A stretch of DNA of 64,000 nt from positions 992,001 through 1,056,000 of the forward strand of contig NZ_JAGSGB010000001.1 in assembly GCF_020092905.1 (NCBI RefSeq). Direction: 5' to 3'. A model generated the notes under the pieces. That model was not told the DNA's origin, did no database searches, and saw nothing but the letters and a program-made list of their open reading frames with translations. The position numbers were made by a program, and so were the translations under genes. Of the stretch, positions 16,965 to 25,001 are shown piece by piece (the first letter of the stretch is position 1; the number at the start of each line of letters is the position of its first letter). The DNA comes from Pacificimonas aurantium. Its GTDB lineage: Bacteria > Pseudomonadota > Alphaproteobacteria > Sphingomonadales > Sphingomonadaceae.

Positions 16965-18752
16965 TCAGTCGCCAGATTGACGGGTGCGCTCTTCCGCCTG
17001 TTGCCGCGCCCACATCTCTGCATAATGACCGTCTCTGGCCAGCAGCTCGCCATGGGTCCCGCGCTCAGCAATGCGTCCGCCGCGCATGACCAGGATTTCG
17101 TCGGCGTCGGTAATCGTCGAAAGACGGTGCGCGATGACGAGGGTCGTTCGTCCGCGTTCGACTTCCCTGAGGCTGGTCTGGATCGCGTCCTCGGTGCGAC
17201 TGTCGAGCGCGCTGGTAGCTTCGTCGAGAAGCAGGATGGGCGGATCCTTCAAGATCGTGCGGGCAATGGCGACCCGCTGTTTTTCCCCGCCCGAGAGTTT
17301 CAGGCCGCGCTCGCCGACCAGCGTTTCATAGCCGGCGGGCAGGCTTGAGATGAACTCGTGGATCTGCGCAGCTCTTGCCGCCGCTTCCACTTCCTCCTGC
17401 GTCGCTCCCTCGCGGCCATAGGCGATGTTGTAGCCCACGGTATCGTTGAACAGCACCGTGTCCTGCGGGACGATGCCGATGGCACGCCGCAGGCTGTCCT
17501 GCGTGACGTTGCTGATATCCTGACCGTCGATTTTCACCCGCCCGCTGTCGATCTCGTAGAAGCGGTAGAGAATGCGGCCGAGCGTGGATTTGCCGGCACC
17601 GCTGTCGCCCACCACGGCGACGGTCGCACCGGCGGGCACGGCGAAGCTTACGCCGTGGAGAATCTGCCGCTCCTCACTGTAGGAGAAGACCACGTCCTCG
17701 AAGCTGATTTCACCCCGGGTCACCTGCAGTGGCCTGGCGTCCGGGGCGTCCTCGATCTCCGTTTCTGTGTCGATCAGGCGAAACATCTCCTCCATGTCGA
17801 CCAGGCCCTGCTTGATCGAGCGGTAGACCCAGCCGAGCGCGTCTAGCGGGCGGAAAAGCTGCATCAGGAGCGTGTTTACGAGGACGAGGTCGCCCACCGT
17901 CATGCGGCCCTCGCTCCAGCCCCACACGGTGTACCCCATCGCCCCGGCCATTGTGAGGTTGAGGATCACCGCCTGGCCTATGTTCAGCCAGGCGAGCGAC
18001 GTTTCGCTGCGTACGGCGCTTTCCTGGAAGGTCCGGGCTGCCTGTTCGTAGCTGCGCGCTTCCAGACCCTCATTGCCGAAATATTTGACCGTCTCGTAGT
18101 TGAGCAGGCTGTCGACGGCCCGCTGGGCGGCCCGGTTGTCGTCGTCGACCATCTGGCGGCGAAGCTTCTGCCGCCACTCGGTCACCCGCTGGGTAAACAG
18201 AATGTAGGCGGCGACCGCGGCCAGCATCATTCCCACTGCGGGAGGGCCGAGCTTCACCCAGAAGATCCCGCACACGACAACCAGTTCGAGCGCCGTGGGG
18301 GCGATGTTGAAGAGCAGGAAATACAGCATCATGTCGATGGACTTGGTCCCCCGCTCGATAATGCGGGTCAGCGCGCCCGTGCGCCGTTCGAGATGATAGC
18401 GAAGGGAGAGCCGGTGCATGTGCCGGAAGACGTCGATGGCCAACTGGGTAGCGGCCACCTGGCCGACTCGTTCGAAGACGGCGTTGCGCAGATTGTCGAA
18501 CAAGGTCCCGCCCAGCCGCGCACCGGCATAGGCCGCGACCATGGCCAGGCCGACCATGAGAGCGTCCGAAACGGGCCCCTCGGCGCTCATCGCATCGACC
18601 GCGGCCTTATAGGCAAACGGCATCAGGAGTACGGCCGCCTTTGAGGCGAGGACGAATGCCATGGCGCCCACGATCCGCCGCCTGAGGTCGGGGCGGTCGG
18701 CAGGCCAGAGATAGGGCAGGAAGCGCAGCAAAAGCTGCCGTTCGGACGTCAT
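16965..18752 (-). CDS. ABC exporter, permease-ATPase fusion of the Atm1/HMT1 type
   Basis: About 595 aa, one transmembrane domain (six spans, residues 30-310) fused to one ATPase domain. Walker A is GDSGAGKST, the signature LSGGEKQRVAIART, and Walker B ILLLDEATSALD. The sequences LRNAVFERVGQVAATQLAIDVFRHMH and RRTGALTRIIERGTKSID are typical of Atm1/ABCB7-like exporters, whose bacterial members move glutathione-metal or persulfide species (for example Novosphingobium Atm1). The start is uncertain: ATG 18752 is favoured, but ATGs at 18809 and 18827 are in frame. Confidence 0.9.
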   Translation of the reverse strand: MTSERQLLLRFLPYLWPADRPDLRRRIVGAMAFVLASKAAVLLMPFAYKAAVDAMSAEGPVSDALMVGLAMVAAYAGARLGGTLFDNLRNAVFERVGQVAATQLAIDVFRHMHRLSLRYHLERRTGALTRIIERGTKSIDMMLYFLLFNIAPTALELVVVCGIFWVKLGPPAVGMMLAAVAAYILFTQRVTEWRQKLRRQMVDDDNRAAQRAVDSLLNYETVKYFGNEGLEARSYEQAARTFQESAVRSETSLAWLNIGQAVILNLTMAGAMGYTVWGWSEGRMTVGDLVLVNTLLMQLFRPLDALGWVYRSIKQGLVDMEEMFRLIDTETEIEDAPDARPLQVTRGEISFEDVVFSYSEERQILHGVSFAVPAGATVAVVGDSGAGKSTLGRILYRFYEIDSGRVKIDGQDISNVTQDSLRRAIGIVPQDTVLFNDTVGYNIAYGREGATQEEVEAAARAAQIHEFISSLPAGYETLVGERGLKLSGGEKQRVAIARTILKDPPILLLDEATSALDSRTEDAIQTSLREVERGRTTLVIAHRLSTITDADEILVMRGGRIAERGTHGELLARDGHYAEMWARQQAEERTRQSGD

Positions 18753-18882
18753 GCGGCAGCAGACATAGGGAGCGCCGGGCGCTCTCGCCACGCCGGGAAA
18801 GGGCGACATCTTGATCCAGCGCAACATTCGCGGAGAATGGACGCTGTAGATACAGAGTCATTTCAACAGGGGAGAGAACGAC

Positions 18883-19701
18883 ATGCGGCGAATCATTGTT
18901 CACGCGTTCGACGATGCCGGCTTCGAAACTCGCATGGAGGCTGCCATGGCCTTCGCGCGGACCTACGATGCCGATCTCACCATCATGCATATCCGGCCGG
19001 ACTTCACTTCTGTCGGCGAGCCTTACGCGGCAGGGCTCTTTACGGGCGCCGCCTTTGCGGAAGCCGAGGAGCGGCTGAAGGCCGACGAGCGGAAGTTTCG
19101 CGAGGTCGCCGACCGCCTCCTGAAGGGCGAAGATGTCACTTATGACTGGGAAATCCGTTCCGGCCTGCCCGAGCGGGAATTCGCGCGGGAAGGCGTCCTT
19201 GGCGACCTTCTGATGCTCAGCCCGCTGAAAGACGATTTCTCCGGCCAGGCCGGCGATACCTTCGTGGGTCGCATGCTCGCCAACGCGACATGCCCGGTCT
19301 TCATGGCTGTCTCTGCCCGGCCGAAATGCCTGGATGACGGCCGCATACTCGTTCTGTGGAACGGCTCCGATGAGGCGGGCCGTGCACTGCGCGCCGCGCT
19401 GCCGCTCATCGACCGAGCCTCCGACGTTCGCATTCTGTCGATCGGGGACGTTCCTGCCGGGCGGCCCGACGAAAAGGATGTCGCCAGCTATCTCAGCCGC
19501 GGCGGCGCGAAGGCGGAAACCATCAAGGTGCCGAGTTCGGGCAAGATCGGCGACCAGATTCTGGAAGAGGCGGGCGCGTACGGCGCGGACCTCATCGTGA
19601 TGGGTGCCTATGGTCATGGCCGTCTGCAGGAGATGCTTCTGGGCGGCGCGACTCAGTCGATGATTCGGCAGCACCGTCACCCGGTGCTGTTCGCCCATTG
19701 A
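18883..19701 (+). CDS. Universal stress protein with tandem Usp domains
   Basis: 272 aa with two UspA-like halves. The first lacks the nucleotide motif. The second ends with GAYGHGRLQEMLLGGATQSMIR, close to the ATP-binding G-x2-G-x9-G-S/T pattern. Probably a cytosolic stress or energy-state protein. A good AGGGGAGAG ribosome site precedes ATG 18883. Upstream, TTGATccagCGCAA (18811-18824) is a partial match to an FNR-type box, which would suit oxygen control of a Usp, but it is weak. It overlaps the following transpeptidase start. Confidence 0.88.
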   Translation: MRRIIVHAFDDAGFETRMEAAMAFARTYDADLTIMHIRPDFTSVGEPYAAGLFTGAAFAEAEERLKADERKFREVADRLLKGEDVTYDWEIRSGLPEREFAREGVLGDLLMLSPLKDDFSGQAGDTFVGRMLANATCPVFMAVSARPKCLDDGRILVLWNGSDEAGRALRAALPLIDRASDVRILSIGDVPAGRPDEKDVASYLSRGGAKAETIKVPSSGKIGDQILEEAGAYGADLIVMGAYGHGRLQEMLLGGATQSMIRQHRHPVLFAH

Positions 19702-20678
19702 GGGTGCGCTTCCTTCTGCCGCTGCTGCCGCTCGCCGCACTCCTGTGGTCGGGACCGGCGGCAGCGGAGGAACTGCCGCTTCCGGCGGGGCCGATCGAGC
19801 CCGCTGCCGAGGCGCTGGCTCCCGGAGATTTCCTGTGGGCCGACCGCGTCTCTCCCGAGGGGCCGGTGACCATTCTCGTCAGCCTGCCGGTCCAGCGCGC
19901 CTATGTGTATCGCAACGGTGTCCTCATCGGCATTTCCACCGTCTCGACCGGCCGCGAAGGTCATGAAACCCCGACCGGGGTCTTCACCATTCTGCAGAAG
20001 CGGCGCGAGCATTACTCCAACCTTTATGACAACGCGCCCATGCCGTTCATGCAGCGGCTGACCTGGGACGGCATTGCCCTTCACGCGGGAACGCTTCCGG
20101 GCCATCCGGCGTCGCATGGCTGTATTCGTCTGCCCGAGGAGTTTGCGCGAAAGCTCTTCGCCGTCACTGATCTCGGCATTACCGTCGTCGTGACGGCCAG
20201 CCCCGACATTCCCCGCGTGGCGGCGCGCACTCCGGAGGCGGCCGGGTCCGACGATGCCCTGCCGGCTGGCGGCAAGGTGGCGGGAGAAGTCCGGTGGCGG
20301 CCGTGGCTGCAGAAAGAGGGACCGATTTCGATCCTGGTCAGTGCGGCCGACCGGCAGATCAGGGTCATCCGCAACGGCGTCGAGATCGGCCGGGCACCCG
20401 TCGGCATCGGACGTCCGGTGACGCACACCGAGATCTATCAGCTCTTCTGGTCCGACGCCGCCTGGGATGAATTTATCTGGGCCTCGGTCCCGCTCGAGGA
20501 AGGGGAGCATTCGGAAGAAGTCAGCCCGTCGGAGCGGGCAAAGCTGATGCTTCCGAAAGAGTTTCGCGCTCAACTCGCCGAAGAATTGACCGGAGGGGCG
20601 GTCGTCGTCGTGACGCCGGATTCGCTGGACTCGGCGTCGTTCGACAAGACCCTCGCCATCGTCGAGCCGGGAAGTTGA
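19698..20678 (+). CDS. L,D-transpeptidase (YkuD family) with a second degenerate half
   Basis: A 326-aa exported protein with a signal peptide cleaved near AAAEE. The YkuD catalytic domain (about 56-170) has HPASHGCIRLP with Cys142, and should form 3-3 peptidoglycan or lipoprotein cross-links. Residues about 205-320 repeat the start of the fold (GPISILVSAADRQIRVIRNGVEIG against GPVTILVSLPVQRAYVYRNGVLIG) but lack the HGC motif. The start is TTG 19698 overlapping the Usp stop (TTGA), or GTG 19704. Confidence 0.85.
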   Translation: MRVRFLLPLLPLAALLWSGPAAAEELPLPAGPIEPAAEALAPGDFLWADRVSPEGPVTILVSLPVQRAYVYRNGVLIGISTVSTGREGHETPTGVFTILQKRREHYSNLYDNAPMPFMQRLTWDGIALHAGTLPGHPASHGCIRLPEEFARKLFAVTDLGITVVVTASPDIPRVAARTPEAAGSDDALPAGGKVAGEVRWRPWLQKEGPISILVSAADRQIRVIRNGVEIGRAPVGIGRPVTHTEIYQLFWSDAAWDEFIWASVPLEEGEHSEEVSPSERAKLMLPKEFRAQLAEELTGGAVVVVTPDSLDSASFDKTLAIVEPGS

Positions 20679-20700
20679 GCCGAACCGAGTTCGTCCCGTG

Positions 20701-20725
20701 GGAACGCTGATGTCGATGAACCGTT
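20701..20725 (+). promoter_or_regulatory. EcfG-type promoter (exact)
   Basis: GGAAC (20701-20705), 16-bp spacer, CGTT (20722-20725), in the gap after the transpeptidase gene and 40 bp upstream of the small gene at 20765. An exact match to the general-stress sigma consensus. Confidence 0.72.
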
Positions 20726-20764
20726 TGTCTCATACGACGAACCGAATCGATGAAGGCAAGCGAG

Positions 20765-20992
20765 ATGGACGGGGTTTTTGTGGCGATGGCGATTCTGGGC
20801 TGCGGCGATGCCGGCAGCGCCTGTCAGACGCTGAAGATCATGGATCCCGATTTCGAAACCGTCGATCAGTGTCTCGATGCTGCGCCGGCAATTCTCGATC
20901 GACTTACCGCACTCGACTATCCCGAGGTGGTCATCGACTGCGACGCCCGACCGGTTCTGGCCGAGCGCCAGAAGAAGGAACGCCTCGGCTAG
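20765..20992 (+). CDS. Small conserved-looking protein of unknown function
   Basis: 75 aa beginning MDGVFVAMAILGCGDAGSACQTL, with Cys residues at about 13, 20, 36 and 59 that could form disulfides or bind metal. The start could also be ATG 20750 (five residues longer). No domain recognised. The short hydrophobic opening is not a clear signal peptide. An exact EcfG-type promoter stands just upstream, suggesting a stress-induced gene. Its stop overlaps the convergent monooxygenase-like gene at a shared CTAG. Confidence 0.6.
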   Translation: MDGVFVAMAILGCGDAGSACQTLKIMDPDFETVDQCLDAAPAILDRLTALDYPEVVIDCDARPVLAERQKKERLG

Positions 20993-21348
20993 CTCTCGCC
21001 AAGACCCGCGGGCGCTTCCCATTCATATGACCGCATGATGCGCGTTACGTGCAGCGTGTAACGCGCGTACCAACGGCCGCGTCCGCGTTCACGAATGGTT
21101 CGGTGTTCCGGGTGCCGGCGCCACGCGACCGCGTCTGCCTCGCTTGCCCAGTAGCTGATGGTGACGGCTTCACGGCCCTTGCCCGCTACATGATCCATGC
21201 CTCTGTAACCCGGCTGAGCGGACGCAAGCGCGGCCATCGCTTCGGCGGCTGCCGCATATCCGTCCACGTCCTGCCCGGTGCGCTCCGACAGGAATACGAC
21301 CGCCACTTCACCCTTTCGGCCAGTGTCCGCCGCGACATGGCCGGACAT
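20989..21348 (-). CDS. Antibiotic-biosynthesis-monooxygenase-fold (ABM) protein
   Basis: 119 aa with the dimeric ferredoxin-like ABM pattern: VAVVFLSERT, YRGMDHVAGKGREAVTISYWASEADAVAWRRHPEH and a C-terminal YARYTLHVTRI. Such small proteins include quinol monooxygenases and heme-degrading enzymes; the substrate here is unknown. ATG 21348 lies 5 nt after the prs stop, so it is read as the downstream gene of prs. Confidence 0.82.
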   Translation of the reverse strand: MSGHVAADTGRKGEVAVVFLSERTGQDVDGYAAAAEAMAALASAQPGYRGMDHVAGKGREAVTISYWASEADAVAWRRHPEHRTIRERGRGRWYARYTLHVTRIMRSYEWEAPAGLGES

Positions 21349-21352
21349 CGGC

Positions 21353-22279
21353 CTAGTCGAACAGGCTGGACACGGAGGTCTCGTCCGCAATCCTGCGGAT
21401 TGCCTCCCCCAGGAGCGGGCCGATCGTCAGCTTTCGGATCTTGCCCGGATTTTCGGGCATCGGAATCGAATCGGTAATTACCAGTTCGCGCAGCGAGGAG
21501 TCGGCGACCCGCGCCACCGCACCGCCCGACAGCACCCCATGGGTACAATAAGCGGTGACTTCCTTCGCCCCGGCCTCCAGCAGCGCGCCGGCGGCATTGC
21601 AAAGCGTACCGGCCGAATCGACGATATCGTCGATCAGGATGCAGAAGCGTCCGGAGACGTTGCCGATGATGTTCATCACCTCTGATTCGCCGGCGCGCTC
21701 GCGGCGCTTGTCGACGATGGCCAGCGGGGCGTTGTCGAGGCGCTTCGCCAATGCGCGGGCCCGCACCACACCGCCGACGTCAGGCGAAACGATCATCAGG
21801 TTGTCGAGGCTGAAGCGCGCCTTGATGTCTTCCGCCATGACCGGGGCGCCGTACAGATTGTCGGTCGGGATATCGAAGAAGCCCTGGATCTGACCGGCGT
21901 GCAGATCGACGGAAAGAACGCGGTCGGCGCCTGCCGTTGTGATCAGGTTCGCGACCAGCTTCGCAGAGATGGGCGTGCGCGGGCCCGGTTTCCGGTCCTG
22001 GCGCGCATAGCCATAATAGGGAATGACTGCCGTGATGCGCCGGGCGCTCGCCCGCTTCAGCGCATCGATCATGATGAGCAGTTCCATCAGATTGTCGTTC
22101 GCCGGCGCAGCGGTCGACTGGATGACGAAGACGTCTTCGCCCCTGACATTCTCCTGAATTTCGACGAAGATTTCTTCGTCGGCAAAGCGGCGAACGCTCG
22201 CCTGGGTCAGGGGGATTTCGAGATAGCGGGAGATGTCCTCCGCCAGCGGCACGTTGCTGTTGCCGGTGATGATCTTCAC
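21353..22279 (-). CDS. prs: Ribose-phosphate pyrophosphokinase
   Basis: Makes PRPP from ribose 5-phosphate and ATP for nucleotide, histidine and tryptophan synthesis. 308 aa, class I form. Visible: N-terminal [13 protein letters not shown] and the metal site [14 protein letters not shown]. The catalytic flexible loop contains [13 protein letters not shown], and the PRPP loop is [14 protein letters not shown]. Start ATG 22279. The gap 22280-22366 upstream holds no recognised element. Confidence 0.97.
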   Translation of the reverse strand: MKIITGNSNVPLAEDISRYLEIPLTQASVRRFADEEIFVEIQENVRGEDVFVIQSTAAPANDNLMELLIMIDALKRASARRITAVIPYYGYARQDRKPGPRTPISAKLVANLITTAGADRVLSVDLHAGQIQGFFDIPTDNLYGAPVMAEDIKARFSLDNLMIVSPDVGGVVRARALAKRLDNAPLAIVDKRRERAGESEVMNIIGNVSGRFCILIDDIVDSAGTLCNAAGALLEAGAKEVTAYCTHGVLSGGAVARVADSSLRELVITDSIPMPENPGKIRKLTIGPLLGEAIRRIADETSVSSLFD

Positions 22280-22366
22280 GGGAAGGGCGTTCCTCTCGCG
22301 AGCGTTAATCTGGGTGAAGCGGAATGCGTGTCCCGCCTAGAGCCCCGCCAGCCGCTCGGCAACGAT

Positions 22367-23140
22367 TCATGACGAGTTTGTGACCGGCAGGCCGATAACG
22401 CTGATCTGGCGGCCATAGGATGGCTCGCCGCGGTGGGTCGAGCGTCGAAAGGAATAGAAGCGCTCTTCCTGCGCATATGTATCCTGCCCCAGGCATTCGA
22501 CGCGGCCGATCCCGGCGCGGGCCAAGCGGGCGGCGACATAGGCTTCCAAATCGAATTGCGCATGCCCCTGCCGTCCTTCGGAAAAGAACCTCCAGTTCTC
22601 CTCGTCCGCAGCGAGGAAGCGCTGGCGGAAGGCGTCGTCCACCTCATAGCTCGATCGCGCGATGCACGGTCCGACGGCTGCTACGATCCGCGACCTGTCG
22701 GCGCCGAGCTGCTGCATTCCCGCGATCACAGCGTCGGTGACCCCGGCCAGTGCGCCTTTCCATCCGGCATGCGCCGCGCCGACTACGGCGGCCGCTTCAT
22801 CGGCGAGCAGCACCGGTGCGCAGTCCGCAGTCAGGATGCCGAGAAGGACGCCTGGCCGGTCGGTAACGAGCGCGTCGGCTTCCGGTCGCTCATCGTCTGT
22901 CGGCTCTCCCTTGGCATGCACGACGGCGGTCCCGTGAACCTGCCTTAGCGTGGCAAGTACCGTCCCCGGGGCAATGGTTTTTGCCACAAGCCCACGGTTC
23001 CTGCGCACGGACGCGGCATCGTCATCGGCGCCAAGTCCGCATTGCAGACTGGCCATGTTTCCCGTCGAGACGCCGCCTTCGCGGCCGAAGAACCCATGCG
23101 GGACGGATATTTCCTGCGCCGATAGGAAGGGAGGGCTCAT
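22367..23140 (-). CDS. pgeF: Peptidoglycan editing factor PgeF (laccase domain/YfiH family)
   Basis: 257-aa multicopper-polyphenol-oxidase-like protein; E. coli PgeF removes misincorporated serine from UDP-MurNAc precursors. Conserved metal-site motifs are visible: HGFFGREGGVSTG, RQVHGTAVV, TADCAPVLLAD and AAHAGWKGALAGV. The start overlaps the aroB stop by 4 nt, so the pair is translationally coupled. Confidence 0.92.
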   Translation of the reverse strand: MSPPFLSAQEISVPHGFFGREGGVSTGNMASLQCGLGADDDAASVRRNRGLVAKTIAPGTVLATLRQVHGTAVVHAKGEPTDDERPEADALVTDRPGVLLGILTADCAPVLLADEAAAVVGAAHAGWKGALAGVTDAVIAGMQQLGADRSRIVAAVGPCIARSSYEVDDAFRQRFLAADEENWRFFSEGRQGHAQFDLEAYVAARLARAGIGRVECLGQDTYAQEERFYSFRRSTHRGEPSYGRQISVIGLPVTNSS

Positions 23141-24231
23141 TTACCTCGGAGTTCCTCGGTCAGAAAGTTGTGGACGTCCGTGAGGTCGGCTTCCGGCCAG
23201 ACGAATGCCTCTCCAATCCCGCGCGCAAGGATGAGCGGGACGGCGCCCGCCTTCGCCTTCTTGTCTTGGCGCATATGCGCCACGAGCGCTTCGGCACTGC
23301 CAATCCCCGGAGGGATCCTGACGGGCAGGCCGGCATCCAGCAGGTGCGTCTCCACGCGCTCGGCCTCGTCGACGCCGCAGAGGCCGAGGCGCGCGGAGTA
23401 GGCAAAGGCGAGGCGCATCCCGATGGCGACAGCTTCGCCGTGCAGAAGGGCGTCCGAAAAGCCGAGTTCCGCTTCGAGCGCATGGCCGAACGTATGTCCG
23501 AGGTTGAGAAGCGCGCGCCGGCCGCTCGTTTCTCGCTCGTCTTCGGCGACGATAGCCGCCTTCGCGCGGCAGGAGGTCTCGATCGCAAGGCTCAGCGCAT
23601 CGCTCTTGCCCGCAAGAACGGTCTGATGATTTGCCTCGCACCAGGCGAAAAAGGGTTCATCGCCGATCAGGCCGTATTTTACGACCTCGGCATAGCCTGC
23701 GCGCAGTTGCCGGGTCGGAAGCGTGGCGAGGACTTCGGGGTCGATCAGGACCTGGCGCGGCTGGTGGAACGCACCGACCAGGTTCTTGCCCGCCGCGGCG
23801 TTGATGGCGGTCTTGCCGCCGACCGAGGAATCGACCTGCGCCAGAAGCGTGGTGGGGACCTGCACGAAGCCGCAGCCGCGCCGCAGGATGGCGGCTGCGA
23901 ACCCCGTCAGGTCTCCGACCACCCCTCCTCCCAGCGCCACGATGCTGTCGCCGCGTTCCACGCCGAGGTCGAGCAGCTCCTCGACGACGCGTTCCAGCGA
24001 GGCCCAGGACTTGGTCGCTTCACCGGCAGGAAGGACGACCGCCTTCGTTTCCGCTTCGACAGCCTCGCAAAGGGCGGGAAGATGCCGTTCGGCGACAGTC
24101 TCGTCCGTCACGATCACCAGTGGTCGCCCCGCCGTGGGCACCGGCAGATAGGCAGCCGCCCGGCGCAGGAGACCCGGTTCGATGAGGATGTCGTAGCTGT
24201 CCGGCCCAAGCTCGACGGGAACGGTCAACAA
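23137..24231 (-). CDS. aroB: 3-dehydroquinate synthase
   Basis: Second shikimate-pathway enzyme, converting DAHP to 3-dehydroquinate with NAD+ and a divalent metal. 364 aa. Motifs: GGGVVGDLTGFAAAILRRG, PTTLLAQVDSSVGGKTAIN, GAFHQP, LNLGHTFGHALE (metal histidines) and GEAVAIGM. There is no ATG; TTG at 24231 or 24228 lies beside or overlaps the aroK stop (24225-24227). The aroK-aroB order is standard. Confidence 0.96.
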   Translation of the reverse strand: MLTVPVELGPDSYDILIEPGLLRRAAAYLPVPTAGRPLVIVTDETVAERHLPALCEAVEAETKAVVLPAGEATKSWASLERVVEELLDLGVERGDSIVALGGGVVGDLTGFAAAILRRGCGFVQVPTTLLAQVDSSVGGKTAINAAAGKNLVGAFHQPRQVLIDPEVLATLPTRQLRAGYAEVVKYGLIGDEPFFAWCEANHQTVLAGKSDALSLAIETSCRAKAAIVAEDERETSGRRALLNLGHTFGHALEAELGFSDALLHGEAVAIGMRLAFAYSARLGLCGVDEAERVETHLLDAGLPVRIPPGIGSAEALVAHMRQDKKAKAGAVPLILARGIGEAFVWPEADLTDVHNFLTEELRGK

Positions 24232-24779
24232 AACAGCTTCTCCTCTTCCAGCCGCTCCAGAATGGCATCGACCGTGATCTGGGGGGCGCCTGCGCCGCTG
24301 CGGACATGTATGCGCGCCTCCGCATAGACGGGATTGCGAACCGCAGCGAGATCGCGAAGGACCGCTGCGGGATCCTTTCCTTTAACGAGAGGGCGATTGT
24401 CTCGGCGCGAAACTCGCTCTGCGAGCGTCTCGATATCGGCGTTCAGCCAGACAGTGACCGTCTGCGCCGCAAGCAGCCCGCGCGTGTCCGTGTCCATGAA
24501 CGCGCCCCCGCCCGTGGCCAGCACGCAGGGTTCGCCCTCGACGATGCGTCGGATCACCCGGCGCTCGCCGTCGCGGAAATAGGCTTCGCCGAACCGGTCG
24601 AAAATCTCGTTTATGCTCATGCCGGCGGCCGTCTCGATCTCGTCGTCGGCGTCGACGAAGGGCAGGCCGACCGTGGCGGCGAGCCGCTGACCCACCGTGG
24701 ACTTGCCGGTTCCCATCAGCCCGATCAGGGCCAACGAGCACGCTTTGCCGTCCAGACAGATTTTTCGTTTCGTGAGCAT
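24225..24779 (-). CDS. aroK: Shikimate kinase
   Basis: Phosphorylates shikimate with ATP in the aromatic amino acid pathway. 184 aa. Walker A GLMGTGKST, shikimate-site DADDEIE and GEAYFRDGE, then ATGGGAFMD. The frame stays open 165 codons further upstream, but this part overlaps a divergent gene and lacks homology, so ATG 24779 is chosen. It overlaps the aroB start. Confidence 0.96.
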   Translation of the reverse strand: MLTKRKICLDGKACSLALIGLMGTGKSTVGQRLAATVGLPFVDADDEIETAAGMSINEIFDRFGEAYFRDGERRVIRRIVEGEPCVLATGGGAFMDTDTRGLLAAQTVTVWLNADIETLAERVSRRDNRPLVKGKDPAAVLRDLAAVRNPVYAEARIHVRSGAGAPQITVDAILERLEEEKLFC

Positions 24780-24860
24780 GGAAGCCGCGGCTATACACGC
24801 GTCGATCCGCGCTGACGAGCCAAGTGCCGTCGGTCCTGTAAATGTTCGGAAAGATGCGAC

Positions 24861-25001
24861 GTGGGTTCGGTTCTGAAGTGGCTTGTTATTGTGCTGATCG
24901 TGGCTCTTGTGGGCCTGGTCTTTTATTTCGGATTCAGTGAGGACACCGTCGAACGGACCGTGGTGGAGCAGCCGGTGGATCGTGAAACGCTGGGCCTTTA
25001 G
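24861..25001 (+). CDS. Small single-span membrane protein upstream of the exported unknown
   Basis: 46 aa from GTG 24861: one hydrophobic segment (VLKWLVIVLIVALVGLVFYFGF) then an acidic tail EDTVERTVVEQPVDRETLGL. It overlaps the next gene by 20 nt, which suggests translational coupling. No family recognised. The composition is coherent for a real microprotein, but the GTG start lacks a strong ribosome site. Confidence 0.5.
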   Translation: MGSVLKWLVIVLIVALVGLVFYFGFSEDTVERTVVEQPVDRETLGL

